Positions 40,417 to 49,006 of a DNA stretch of 64,000 bases are shown one piece after another. The notes beneath the pieces are model-generated. The model was not told the origin of the DNA. It worked only from the letters and a program-made list of their open reading frames with translations, and did no database searches. How positions within the stretch are numbered: position 1 is the first letter of the stretch; each line of letters opens with the position of its first letter. The stretch covers positions 75,149 through 139,148 of the forward strand of contig DASZLU010000123.1 of NCBI GenBank assembly GCA_035552195.1, in the 5' to 3' direction. The position numbers and the translations under genes were made by a program. Source of the stretch: CAIKMD01 sp035552195 (GTDB lineage: Bacteria > Pseudomonadota > Alphaproteobacteria > ATCC43930 > CGMCC-115725).

Positions 40417-41967
40417 TCAGCCGAAGAAGCCGTGCAGGAACCAGCGCACGGGAATGTCGGGGCGATAAAGCCCGGCGCGATAAAGCCAGAAGCGCTGACC
40501 TTCCTCGTCCTCGACGCGATAATAGTCGCGCGCTTGATTGTAATCGTAGGATTCAAGGGCTGACGGTCCCGACTGACGCCACCATTCGGCGGCGATACGC
40601 TCCGGCCCGTCGGCCGTGCGCACGCGATGCGCGCGTTGGCGCCAGCGGAAAAGCCGTGGCGGATCGTCGGGATACGGCGCCATGGCCTCAATCGGCTCGG
40701 GTCGCGGCAAGAGCCGGATCGGGCGCAGCTGCGCCGGATTCCAACAAGCGGCCATCTGACCGGCCTCCAAGGGCGCAACGAACCGCACCGCCCGTTCCGG
40801 GATATGGCTTTCGCGCAATATCGGCCGCGCCAGCGCCCGCATGCCGAGGCGATTGGCGAGACGGTCGACCAAAGCGGCGAGATCGGTGCTGTCGCTGCGC
40901 GCCGCCTCGCCATCGAGACCGAGTTGCGTCGCTGCCAGCTTCTCGACGCTCTCGGCCGTCAGCACCAGATCCTCAATGCCGAGACCGGGATCGACTTTCT
41001 CCAGCTTCTCTCCGAATAAGCGCCAGAGATGGCGCGTGTCGCGCGACGGGAATGCCGTGCCGATCGCGATGCGCTCGATGCGGCCATCGATGCGATAAGC
41101 CGCCAGGCTGAGCTGGCGCGCGCCGAGCCCATCCTCGGTGAGACGCCGCACCAGATGCTGCAGCAATTCGCGCAGCGCCACGGCGATCGCTTCTGCCGTC
41201 GCGATCGGCTCGGCACACGAACGGCGCGACCAAAGCAACGACGCCGGCGGCACGGGCGAGAGCGGCTCTGCGGCGTGGCCAAGCGCCTGATCGAGCCGCG
41301 TCGCGACACTGTCGCCGCAGCGCGCGGCGAGCGCGGCGCGCGGCAACGAATAAAGCTCGCCGATGCGCTGCAACCCCAGCCGCTCCAGCAACGCGACGAT
41401 CTCGGGCTCGAGCCGCAGCGCCCCCACCGGCAGATCGGCCAGCGCCAGCCGCGTGCCGCCGCATGGCACGGTGATCGTGGAACCGCGACCGAAACGGGAC
41501 AGCCCCCACGCCGCGCCAACCGTGTCGGCAATAACGACGCGCGCTTCGATGCCTTGCCGCGCCAGCCGCGCGATAACCTGACTCGCCATCCCGGCTTCAT
41601 CGCCGAAGAGATGCGCGCAGCCGGTTACGTCGAGCAGGATGCCGTCGGTACCGCAAGGCGTGATCCAGGGGCTGAAGCGATCGCACCACGTAGCGAGTTT
41701 CGTCAACGCCGCGGCATCGGCGATGAAATCTGCTTCCTCGATCAGCAACGCCGGATCGAGCGCGCGCGCATCGGCGACGCCCATACCCGGCAAGATGCCT
41801 TCCACCGCCGCCAGCGGACTCACGGCCGTGATAACGCGGCGGCCGCTCGCCGTCGTCGCAAGGACGAAAGGCCTATCCGGCCGCGCTGATCTGCCCCCTC
41901 GTCCCGATTTGCTGAAGCGCCGGTCGATCGGCCAGCGCGGCAGAAACAGCGACATGACGCGCCGCAT
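40417..41967 (-). CDS. imuB: ImuB, Y-family DNA polymerase-like mutasome subunit
   Basis: 516 residues from the ATG at 41967; a further ATG at 41955 (M-S-L-F-L-P-R-W-P) and an upstream ATG at 42045 are in frame. Y-family palm and finger region (P-L-A-A-V-E-G-I-L-P-G-M, R-F-S-P-W-I-T-P) and a long C-terminus, but the catalytic acidic pair of active Y polymerases is missing (L-L-D-V-T-G-C-A-H-L-F in its place), as in all ImuB proteins. It links the beta clamp, ImuA and DnaE2 for SOS mutagenesis. Overlaps imuA by about 95 bases. dnaE2 does not follow; putA does. Confidence 0.9.
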   Translation of the reverse strand: MRRVMSLFLPRWPIDRRFSKSGRGGRSARPDRPFVLATTASGRRVITAVSPLAAVEGILPGMGVADARALDPALLIEEADFIADAAALTKLATWCDRFSPWITPCGTDGILLDVTGCAHLFGDEAGMASQVIARLARQGIEARVVIADTVGAAWGLSRFGRGSTITVPCGGTRLALADLPVGALRLEPEIVALLERLGLQRIGELYSLPRAALAARCGDSVATRLDQALGHAAEPLSPVPPASLLWSRRSCAEPIATAEAIAVALRELLQHLVRRLTEDGLGARQLSLAAYRIDGRIERIAIGTAFPSRDTRHLWRLFGEKLEKVDPGLGIEDLVLTAESVEKLAATQLGLDGEAARSDSTDLAALVDRLANRLGMRALARPILRESHIPERAVRFVAPLEAGQMAACWNPAQLRPIRLLPRPEPIEAMAPYPDDPPRLFRWRQRAHRVRTADGPERIAAEWWRQSGPSALESYDYNQARDYYRVEDEEGQRFWLYRAGLYRPDIPVRWFLHGFFG

Positions 41968-42637
41968 TACACGCCTCCACATCCCACGCCTTCGGTACAC
42001 CGCCGCGACAGCGCAGCAATTCCACCCGCCAGCGCGGCTGGCCAATCCCGGGCTCCCCCGCGACCAACGCGCTCGGCAACGCAGCGACGCGCCAGCGCGT
42101 TACCGCCGCCGAGGCTGCGGCCTCACTGGCGGTGCGATGCAAAACGAAGCCAACGACGCCGGTGCTTTCCGCCGCGAGCTGCAACCGCCGGCTGGCGGAC
42201 ATCGACAGCGCATCGACCTCGCCGACCACGGCGGCCAGGGCGCGGCTGCGTAGTCCCTCTTCCATCGCCCAAAGGAGGTCGCGCTCGTTCGGCGCCCGCA
42301 GCAGCACCAGCCGCTTGGCGTCGAGCCCGGCCAGCGCCAGGCCGGGCGCATGGAGATCGGCGCGCTGCAGGCACCACAGCACCGGCCGCGGCGGCGTCAG
42401 CCGCGCCAGGATGCCGGCCAGGAACAGCGAAGCGGCGCCGTCCTCTCCGGCAGCCCCGGCATTCTCGATTTCGTGCAGAGACGCCAGCGGCAGGCCCTGC
42501 CAGGGCAAAGCGTCGTCGATTGCCGGCAGTCCAAAGGGCAGCACGGCCGTTTCCTGCCCGAAGCCTTCCGCCTCGGCGAGGTAACGGCGCAAATCGGCAA
42601 GCCGCGCCTGGCGGGTGGTTTGGGCGGCCTCTCCCAT
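41873..42637 (-). CDS. imuA: ImuA, RecA-like mutasome protein
   Basis: 254 residues from the ATG at 42637. ImuA landmarks: L-P-F-G-L-P-A-I-D-D-A-L-P-W-Q-G-L-P near residue 33 (RecA-like core opening), L-H-E-I-E, V-L-W-C-L-Q-R-A-D-L-H-A-P-G-L, and R-R-L-Q-L-A-A-E-S-T-G-V-V-G near 160. Interacts with ImuB in SOS translesion synthesis. A LexA box touches the start codon. The frame is open 41 codons upstream, but that part would cross the LexA site. Confidence 0.88.
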   Translation of the reverse strand: MGEAAQTTRQARLADLRRYLAEAEGFGQETAVLPFGLPAIDDALPWQGLPLASLHEIENAGAAGEDGAASLFLAGILARLTPPRPVLWCLQRADLHAPGLALAGLDAKRLVLLRAPNERDLLWAMEEGLRSRALAAVVGEVDALSMSASRRLQLAAESTGVVGFVLHRTASEAAASAAVTRWRVAALPSALVAGEPGIGQPRWRVELLRCRGGVPKAWDVEACNAARHVAVSAALADRPALQQIGTRGQISAAG

Positions 42638-42652
42638 GTTCTCTATTTGTTC
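42638..42652 (-). promoter_or_regulatory. LexA (SOS) box of imuAB
   Basis: The minus strand reads GAACAAATAGAGAAC, a perfect GAAC-N7-GAAC alphaproteobacterial LexA box, immediately followed by the imuA ATG. A TTGACT hexamer (minus strand, 42673-42668) lies at a -35-like distance; a transcript from it would begin about at the start codon, so a leaderless message is possible. Confidence 0.92.
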
Positions 42653-42786
42653 TATTAAACCTCCGAGAGTCAAGCCCGCCCGGGGGAAGAAAAGTTGCCC
42701 CAACCCTCCTTTGCCCTTAGACAGCAAAACCCAGGTTCGCTTCCTGTGAAGGACGGCCAAAAGGACAGGGCCAAAAAGGACAGGGA

Positions 42787-43440
42787 TTGAACTTCGTCGA
42801 GCACGTCCGCCATTTTGTCGTCGATTACGGCTATCTCGCCGTCTTCCTGGGCATCTTCTTCGAGGATTTCGGCCTGCCGACGCCGGGCGAGACGATGCTG
42901 ATCGCCGGCGCGGTCCTCGCCTCGCATGGTGCCCTCAACGTCTATTGGCTCCTCCCGATCGCCTGGGCTGGCGCGGTCCTTGGCGACAGTATCGGTTATC
43001 TCATCGGCGCCAAAGGGGGTCACCGCCTGGTGACGCGTTACGGCGCCCGGGTCGGCATCACCGACGAGCGGCTCAAAAAGGTCGAGGCGTTCTTCGGGCG
43101 CTATGGCGACATTGTCGTCGTCTTCGCGCGCTTCTTCCTGATCCTGCGCCAGTTCAACGGCATCGTCGCCGGCACGCTGGAGATGCCGTGGCCGCGCTTC
43201 TTCCTTTACAACGCGATCGGCGCCGCGCTCTGGGTCGGCTTCTGGGGCGGCGCGACCTATTGGATCGGCCGGCGATTCTTCGAGTATCTGCGCTCTTTCG
43301 GCTGGACCGGCCAGACGGTGCTGGTGATCGGCGCGCTGATCGTGATCGCGCTTGCCGCCCAGTTCTGGTCGCGTTGGCGCGCGCGTCACCTCGCGGCGGC
43401 GCCCACAACCGAAAAAAGCACCATCAACGAGAAGAAATAA
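42787..43440 (+). CDS. DedA-family membrane protein
   Basis: 217 residues from a TTG start (AGGA about 7 bases upstream). DedA landmarks: F-F-E-D-F-G-L-P-T-P-G-E-T near residue 23 with the conserved acidic E-D and P-G-E, G-D-S-I-G-Y-L-I-G near 70, R-F-F-L-I-L-R-Q-F-N-G-I-V-A-G near 117. Four to five membrane segments. DedA/VTT proteins act in undecaprenyl-phosphate or phospholipid translocation. Divergent from imuA. Confidence 0.9.
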   Translation: MNFVEHVRHFVVDYGYLAVFLGIFFEDFGLPTPGETMLIAGAVLASHGALNVYWLLPIAWAGAVLGDSIGYLIGAKGGHRLVTRYGARVGITDERLKKVEAFFGRYGDIVVVFARFFLILRQFNGIVAGTLEMPWPRFFLYNAIGAALWVGFWGGATYWIGRRFFEYLRSFGWTGQTVLVIGALIVIALAAQFWSRWRARHLAAAPTTEKSTINEKK

Positions 43441-43446
43441 GCAGCA

Positions 43447-44280
43447 CTATTCCGCGGGTGCGGCGCTGCCGCCGCTGCTGGGACGGCGGCCGAAGAGCCG
43501 CATCAACATGCCGATCAGCACCACGGTGCCGATATAGAACACCAGTTGAATCCCGGTCGGCCGCGCGACATAGCCGATCAGCGCGTGCAGGGCCTGACCG
43601 ACGAGGCTCTTCTCCGACAGAATGGCCGAGGTATCCCAGAGATTGCCGAGCGGCGGCAGCATATCCGCTTGCAGCAGGAACGCCGCGCCCTGCGAGGCCA
43701 TGCCCGCCGCGAGCAGCAGAATCAGCCAACTTGTCACGGTGAAGAGATGGCGCATCGGAATCGTGAGCAGGCCGAAATAAAGCGCGGCGCCGATCGCGAT
43801 GCCGGCGACCAGGCCGACAACGCCGCCGGTCAGCAGGCTCATTGCGCTGCCCCCCTGCGCGGCGATGATGCCGTAAACGAACAGCACGATTTCCGAGCCT
43901 TCGCGCGCCACGGCAGCGCCGCAGACGACTGCCAGCGCGTAAAGCGGCCGCGCGCCGGCCAGCACCTCGTTGCCGACGCGGGTCGCTTCGACGACGTGCT
44001 CCTTGGCGTGGCGGCTCATCCAGACATTGTGCCAGCCGAGCATCACCACGGCGGTGAAGAGGATGGCGGCGTTGAACAATTCCTGGCCGATGCCGTCGAC
44101 GGCATTGGCGATCTCGTCGGTGAAGGCGGCGACCGTGAGTGCGATCAGCACGCCGCAACCGATACCCCCGGCAACCCATTTCCCGCGCCGAGGCACACCA
44201 CGGCTTGCCGCCAGCACGATGCCGACAACGAGCGCAGCCTCAAGCACTTCTCGGAAGACGATGACGGCAACGGCTAACAT
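43447..44280 (-). CDS. FTR1-family iron permease
   Basis: 277 residues, seven membrane helices. Both iron-binding motifs are present: F-R-E-V-L-E-A in helix 1 and A-R-E-G-S-E-I in helix 4 (REXLE/REGxE). Fe(III) or Fe(II) permease of the EfeU/Ftr1 type. No EfeO or EfeB partner and no multicopper oxidase adjacent. A palindrome lies upstream (44329-44345). Convergent with dedA (6 bases apart). Confidence 0.9.
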   Translation of the reverse strand: MLAVAVIVFREVLEAALVVGIVLAASRGVPRRGKWVAGGIGCGVLIALTVAAFTDEIANAVDGIGQELFNAAILFTAVVMLGWHNVWMSRHAKEHVVEATRVGNEVLAGARPLYALAVVCGAAVAREGSEIVLFVYGIIAAQGGSAMSLLTGGVVGLVAGIAIGAALYFGLLTIPMRHLFTVTSWLILLLAAGMASQGAAFLLQADMLPPLGNLWDTSAILSEKSLVGQALHALIGYVARPTGIQLVFYIGTVVLIGMLMRLFGRRPSSGGSAAPAE

Positions 44281-44328
44281 TGACTCGCCTTGGGATCAAT
44301 CAGAGGGTACAACTAACATTTAGTGCAA

Positions 44329-44345
44329 TTGCGAAGCGTTCGCAA
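44329..44345. promoter_or_regulatory. Palindrome upstream of the FTR1 permease gene
   Basis: TTGCGAA-GCG-TTCGCAA, perfect 7-bp arms with a 3-base centre, 49 bases from the FTR1 start codon and 75 bases from the SnoaL-like gene. A smaller dyad ACTAA-CAT-TTAGT (44312-44324) sits beside it. Neither matches Fur, Irr or RirA consensus as I know them. Confidence 0.4.
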
Positions 44346-44419
44346 GATAGCCTAGTCTCGACTCTGCAAGCAAGAGGCAGGTTGTCGCAAAACAGCACAA
44401 AACGAGTTTGGGGACCGAA

Positions 44420-44848
44420 GTGACGGAAACGGCAGATTCGCTGACCGACATCGATGCAGTTCTTACCGCCAATCTCGATTTTTATCGCGCTTTCAATGAG
44501 CGCAACGTCGAGACCATGGAGGCGCTCTGGGCGACGAGCGCGCCGGTGCTGTGCGTCCATCCCGGCTGGACTGCCGTCACCGGGCGCGAGTCCGTCCTGC
44601 AAAGCTGGCGCGCCATCCTCGCCAATCCCAACTCCCCGCGCGTGATGTGCCACGACGACCGCGCCTTCCTCTATGGCGACCTCGCGATCGTTCAATGCGA
44701 GGAAGAACTCGATACCGGTCATCTGGTCGCGACGAACATGTTCATCCGCGAGAACGGCCGCTGGAAGATGATCCATCACCAGGCGAGCCCGCTCATTGTT
44801 CGCGGCGAGGAAGACCAGCGCCGCCGCCCCTCGCCGACGCGGCACTAA
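44420..44848 (+). CDS. SnoaL-like / NTF2-fold protein
   Basis: 142 residues from the GTG at 44420 (GGGGA upstream). Cone-shaped NTF2-like domain: F-Y-R-A-F-N-E-R-N-V-E-T-M-E-A-L-W near residue 24, C-V-H-P-G-W, G-R-E-S-V-L-Q-S-W, and N-M-F-I-R-E-N-G-R-W-K-M-I-H-H-Q-A-S-P (split at residues 105-125), as in SnoaL_3 family proteins. Function not known. Ends overlapping the convergent bioA by 4 bases. Confidence 0.8.
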   Translation: MTETADSLTDIDAVLTANLDFYRAFNERNVETMEALWATSAPVLCVHPGWTAVTGRESVLQSWRAILANPNSPRVMCHDDRAFLYGDLAIVQCEEELDTGHLVATNMFIRENGRWKMIHHQASPLIVRGEEDQRRRPSPTRH

Positions 44849-46107
44849 CCGCCGAGCACGCGGCCGATCGCACCGGTAAGTTTCGCCAGATCATCGGCGC
44901 CGATCGTGAAAGCCGGCGTCAGATAGACGATGTTGCCGAACGGCCGAATCCACACGCCTTCATCGAGGAAGCGCCGCCGCAGCTCAGCGTGATCATGGAT
45001 GCGATCGAGCTCGATCGCGCCGATCGCGCCTTTGACGCGCACATCGCGCACCCCGGCAAATTTACGACACGGCGCCAGGTCGCGCATCAGCGACGCCTCG
45101 ATCGCCGCAACCCGGGCGGCATGATCCTCGCGCGCGAAAAGATCGAGCGAGGCATTCGCCGCAGAACAAGCGAGCGCATTCGCCATGAAGGTCGGACCAT
45201 GCATCAGCGCGGCCTCGGCATCATCCGACAGGAATGCTTCGAAAACAGTGCGGCGCGCAACCGTCGCGGCGAGCGGCAGCACGCCCCCGGTCAGTGCTTT
45301 CGACAGCGTGACGATATCCGGTAAAACACCGGCTGCTTCGCAGGCAAAGAGAGCGCCGGTGCGGTGAAAGCCTGTGAATATCTCGTCGGCGATCAGCAAA
45401 ATTCCGTACCGATCGGCGACTCCGCGCACGCGGCGCAAGGTCTCGGCATCGTGAAAGATCATGCCGCCCGCCGCTTGAACCAGCGGCTCGATCACGATGG
45501 CGGCGACGGTCGCAGCCTCGCGCGCGAGCAATGCATCGAGCCGCGCCGTGCTCGCTTCATCGCGCGGCAGATCGACGACGAGCTGATCGAGCAGCAGATC
45601 GCGGCCCCGTCCATGCATGCCGCTCGCCGGATCGCTCACCGCCATCGCAGCGGCGGTATCGCCGTGATACCCGTCGCGGAAGGCAACGAATTTGCCCCGT
45701 TCTTCGCCGCGATTGCGCCAATATTGCCGTGCGATCTTCAGCGCGATCTCGACGGCGACCGAGCCCGATTCCGAAAAGAATACGCGATCGAGATCGTCCG
45801 GCAGCAAAGCCGCCAGACGTGTCGCCAGCCGCGCTGCCGGCTCATGCACGAGACCCGCGAACATGACGTGCGGCATCTCAGCGAGCTGATGCGAAACGGC
45901 TGCGGCGATATGCGGATGATTGTAGCCATGGCACGCCGTCCACCAAGACGCGATGCCGTCGATCAGCACGCGGCCATCATCGAGATAGAGGCGGCAGCCT
46001 TCCGTGCGCTTGACCGGCAGCGGCGGCGGCGCGGTCTTCATCTGCGTATAGGGCAGCCACAGATGACCGAGCCCCGAGCCAAGCCAATCGGGCTGGGCGG
46101 CGGTCAT
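44845..46107 (-). CDS. bioA: Adenosylmethionine-8-amino-7-oxononanoate aminotransferase
   Basis: 420 residues. Class III aminotransferase with L-W-L-P-Y-T-Q-M near residue 17 (BioA substrate loop), S-W-W-T-A-C-H-G-Y near 55, D-G-Y-H-G-D-T near 145, D-E-I-F-T-G-F-H-R-T-G (PLP) near 250 and the catalytic Lys in L-S-K-A-L-T-G-G near 280. Makes 7,8-diaminopelargonate from KAPA using SAM. Its ATG overlaps the bioB stop by one base, so bioB-bioA is an operon. Confidence 0.95.
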   Translation of the reverse strand: MTAAQPDWLGSGLGHLWLPYTQMKTAPPPLPVKRTEGCRLYLDDGRVLIDGIASWWTACHGYNHPHIAAAVSHQLAEMPHVMFAGLVHEPAARLATRLAALLPDDLDRVFFSESGSVAVEIALKIARQYWRNRGEERGKFVAFRDGYHGDTAAAMAVSDPASGMHGRGRDLLLDQLVVDLPRDEASTARLDALLAREAATVAAIVIEPLVQAAGGMIFHDAETLRRVRGVADRYGILLIADEIFTGFHRTGALFACEAAGVLPDIVTLSKALTGGVLPLAATVARRTVFEAFLSDDAEAALMHGPTFMANALACSAANASLDLFAREDHAARVAAIEASLMRDLAPCRKFAGVRDVRVKGAIGAIELDRIHDHAELRRRFLDEGVWIRPFGNIVYLTPAFTIGADDLAKLTGAIGRVLGG

Positions 46108-47072
46108 CAGCTCCGGCTTGGCGCAAGGCCGAGCCGGTCCATCAGCGCATGATCACGGTCGCGACCGGGATTTGGGGTCGTCAGCAATTTCTCGCCACAG
46201 AAGATCGAATTCGCGCCGGCGAGAAAGCAGAGCGCTTGCAACTCGTCGCTCATCGCTTCGCGTCCCGCCGAGAGCCGCACCATCGAAGCCGGCATGGTGA
46301 TGCGCGCGACCGCGATCGTGCGCACGAATTCGATGGAATCGAGCGGCGGCGTCTCGGCCAGCGGCGTACCGGCAACGCGCACCAAGAGATTGATCGGCAC
46401 GCTTTCGGGATGCACCGGCAAAGTCGCGAGCGCCGCGACCATGCCGACACGATCGCTCCTGCTCTCGCCCATGCCGACAATGCCGCCGCAGCAAATCTTC
46501 ATGCCGGCCGCGCGCACACGCGCCAGCGTATCGAGCCGCTCCTGATAATCGCGCGTCGTGATGATTTCGCCATAGAATTCGGGCGAGGTATCGAGATTGT
46601 GGTTGTAGTAGTCGAGGCCGGCGGCGGTGAGACGCGCGGCCTGCGCCCCGGTCAGCATGCCGAGCGTCGCGCAGGTCTCGAGACCGAGCGCTTTGACATC
46701 GGCGACCATGGTACAGACTTTATCGAGATCGCGCTCTTTCGGCTCGCGCCAGGCCGCGCCCATGCAGAAGCGCGACGCACCGCCCGCCTTCGCCGCTTGC
46801 GCTGCGGCGACGACATCCTCGCGCCGCATCAGTTTCTCGGCTTTGACGCCGGCCTCGTAATGCGCGCTTTGCGGGCAATAGGCGCAATCCTCCGGGCAGC
46901 CGCCGGTCTTGATCGACAGCAGGGTCGAAAGCTGGATTTCACGCGAATCGAAATGCCGGCGATGGGCAAGCTGCGCCCGGAAAATCAGCTCCGGCAGCGG
47001 CTGATCGAACAACGCCGCGATCTCGTCGCGCGTCCAATCATGCCGTACATCATCGGCGAGAGAATCAGGCAT
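46107..47072 (-). CDS. bioB: Biotin synthase
   Basis: 321 residues. Radical SAM motif C-P-E-D-C-A-Y-C near residue 55, plus Y-N-H-N-L-D-T near 155 and the conserved G-I-V-G-M-G-E near 198; residues for the auxiliary [2Fe-2S] cluster (C at about 97, 128, 188) are seen as M-G-A-A-W, L-E-T-C-A-T and M-K-I-C-C-G. Inserts sulfur into dethiobiotin. Divergent from bioF with 58 bases between starts. Confidence 0.96.
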   Translation of the reverse strand: MPDSLADDVRHDWTRDEIAALFDQPLPELIFRAQLAHRRHFDSREIQLSTLLSIKTGGCPEDCAYCPQSAHYEAGVKAEKLMRREDVVAAAQAAKAGGASRFCMGAAWREPKERDLDKVCTMVADVKALGLETCATLGMLTGAQAARLTAAGLDYYNHNLDTSPEFYGEIITTRDYQERLDTLARVRAAGMKICCGGIVGMGESRSDRVGMVAALATLPVHPESVPINLLVRVAGTPLAETPPLDSIEFVRTIAVARITMPASMVRLSAGREAMSDELQALCFLAGANSIFCGEKLLTTPNPGRDRDHALMDRLGLAPSRS

Positions 47073-47130
47073 AACCGCCCCATCCGTTGAGCAGCCTGTC
47101 GCGTACCGCTATACCCCCTCGAGGTCAAGC

Positions 47131-48282
47131 ATGCCCTCGCTCGACGAATTCGCCGCGGCCAAGCTCCGCGATCTCGAAAGCCTCAACCGCCGCCGTTCGC
47201 TGAGCGACAGCGCGCGGATGGAGGGAGTCTGGATTGAGCGCAACGGCAGGCGCCTGCTCTCTTTTTCCTGCAACGATTACCTCAATCTCAGCCAGCATCC
47301 GGCGGTGCGCGAGGCGGCCATCGCCGCGATCCGTGAATACGGCGCCGGCGCCGGCGCGTCGCGGCTGGTGACCGGCAACCATCCGCTTTATCGCGCGCTC
47401 GAAATGCGGCTGGCGCGCATCAAAGGCGCCGAAGCGGCCTGCGTTTTCGGCTCGGGCTATCTCGCCAATATCGGCATCATCCCGGCGCTGGTTGGCGCGG
47501 AAGATCTGGTGCAGGTCGATGCGCTGGCCCATGCCTGCATCTGGGCTGGCGCGCGGATGAGCGGCGCCGAGGTCATGACGTTCCGTCACAATGACGCGGC
47601 GCATGTCGCCGCGCTCCTCGATGGTAAACGCGGCCCCTACCGCCATGCGCTCATCGTGACCGAAGGTGTGTTCTCGATGGACGGCGACCGGGCGCCCTTG
47701 CCGCAACTGGCGCAAATCGCCGGAGCGCAGGATGCGTGGTTGATGACCGACGACGCGCATGGGCTCGGCGTGCTCGGGCATGGCCGCGGATCGAGCTTTG
47801 CCGACAGCACCCCGATCGCCGTGCCGTTGCAGATGGGTACGCTCAGCAAAGCGCTCGGCTCTTATGGCGGTTATCTCTGTGCCGCCGCGCCGGTGATCGA
47901 GCTGATGAAAAGCCGCGCGCGGTCGCTGATCTATTCGACCGGGCTGCCGCCCGCGAGCGTCGCCGCCGCGATCGCCGCGCTCGACGTGATCGCGCGCGAG
48001 CCTGAGCTGACCGAATTGCCGCTGACGAAAGCGCGCCATTTCACGGCGCTCGCTGGTCTGCCCGAGGCTCAAAGTCCGATCGTGCCCGTGATTGTCGGTG
48101 ACGACAGCACGGCGCTCGAGGCCTCGCGCTCGCTCGAAGACGAAGGTTTCCTCGTCACCGCGATCCGGCCGCCGACCGTGCCCGACGGCACGGCGCGGCT
48201 GCGCGTCACGTTCTGCGCCGGGCATCCGGATGACGCGATCGAGCGGCTCGCGGGTTTGATCCGCGATGGCTTCCGACGATGA
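47131..48282 (+). CDS. bioF: 8-amino-7-oxononanoate synthase
   Basis: 383 residues. PLP-dependent alpha-oxoamine synthase: S-C-N-D-Y-L-N-L near residue 46, G-A-G-A-S-R-L-V-T-G-N-H near 75, D-D-A-H-G-L-G-V-L-G near 207 and the catalytic lysine in G-T-L-S-K-A-L-G near 240. Condenses pimeloyl thioester with alanine. GAGG is near the ATG at 47131. Its stop overlaps the bioD start (ATGA). Confidence 0.95.
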   Translation: MPSLDEFAAAKLRDLESLNRRRSLSDSARMEGVWIERNGRRLLSFSCNDYLNLSQHPAVREAAIAAIREYGAGAGASRLVTGNHPLYRALEMRLARIKGAEAACVFGSGYLANIGIIPALVGAEDLVQVDALAHACIWAGARMSGAEVMTFRHNDAAHVAALLDGKRGPYRHALIVTEGVFSMDGDRAPLPQLAQIAGAQDAWLMTDDAHGLGVLGHGRGSSFADSTPIAVPLQMGTLSKALGSYGGYLCAAAPVIELMKSRARSLIYSTGLPPASVAAAIAALDVIAREPELTELPLTKARHFTALAGLPEAQSPIVPVIVGDDSTALEASRSLEDEGFLVTAIRPPTVPDGTARLRVTFCAGHPDDAIERLAGLIRDGFRR

Positions 48283-48965
48283 GCGCGTTTTTCGTCACCG
48301 GCAGCGGCACCGAGATCGGCAAGACCTTCGTCACCGCGGCGCTGATCCGTGACCTGCGCCGCCGCGGCCGCCATGTCGCGGCCCTGAAGCCGGTCGCGAG
48401 CGGTTTCGACCCGGAGAAAGCCGCAGCAAGCGACCCCGGCATTTTACTCGCCGCGCTCGGCGAGATGCCGACGCCGGCGGCCTTCGACCTCATTGCACCA
48501 TGGCGATTTCATGCCCCGCTGTCGCCCGACATGGCGGCACGCCGCGAAGACCGCGTCATCGATTTCGCTGGCCTCCTCGGGCATTCGCGGCAGTTCATCG
48601 CCACCATGACCGGAACGCTGCTCATTGAAGGTGTCGGCGGCGTCATGGTACCGCTCGACGACGAGCACACCATCCTCGATTGGATCGAAGCGCTACGTAT
48701 CCCCGCCATCGTCGTCTGCGGCAGCTATCTTGGCGCCATCAGTCACTCGCTGACCGCACTCGATGCGCTGCGCAGCCGCAGCCTCGCCGTCGCGGCGTTG
48801 GTCGTGAACGAGACGCCGCAAAGCACTGTCGCTCTCGAAGAGACAGCCGCCACGATTATGCGCTTTGCGGATCGCGTTCCCGTGATCGCCCTGCCCCGCC
48901 TTTCCCATTCAGATCAGTCTCATCCGGCCATCGCGCACCTGACGGAACTGCTCGATCGGTTCTAG
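48279..48965 (+). CDS. bioD: Dethiobiotin synthetase
   Basis: 228 residues. P-loop G-S-G-T-E-I-G-K-T near residue 9, K-P-V-A-S-G-F near 35, E-G-V-G-G-V-M-V-P near 113 and N-E-T near 172 (base recognition). Carboxylates 7,8-diaminopelargonate. Completes the four late biotin steps with bioA, bioB and bioF; bioC/bioH-type early genes are not present. Confidence 0.94.
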   Translation: MSAFFVTGSGTEIGKTFVTAALIRDLRRRGRHVAALKPVASGFDPEKAAASDPGILLAALGEMPTPAAFDLIAPWRFHAPLSPDMAARREDRVIDFAGLLGHSRQFIATMTGTLLIEGVGGVMVPLDDEHTILDWIEALRIPAIVVCGSYLGAISHSLTALDALRSRSLAVAALVVNETPQSTVALEETAATIMRFADRVPVIALPRLSHSDQSHPAIAHLTELLDRF

Positions 48966-49006
48966 AATGCGGAGGTTCGAGGCTCTTCGTTCAAAGGGAT
49001 AAATCC

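Noticed and set aside
47073..47130. BioR box in the bio divergent promoter
   Set aside because: No TTATCTATAA-like sequence in the 58 bases.
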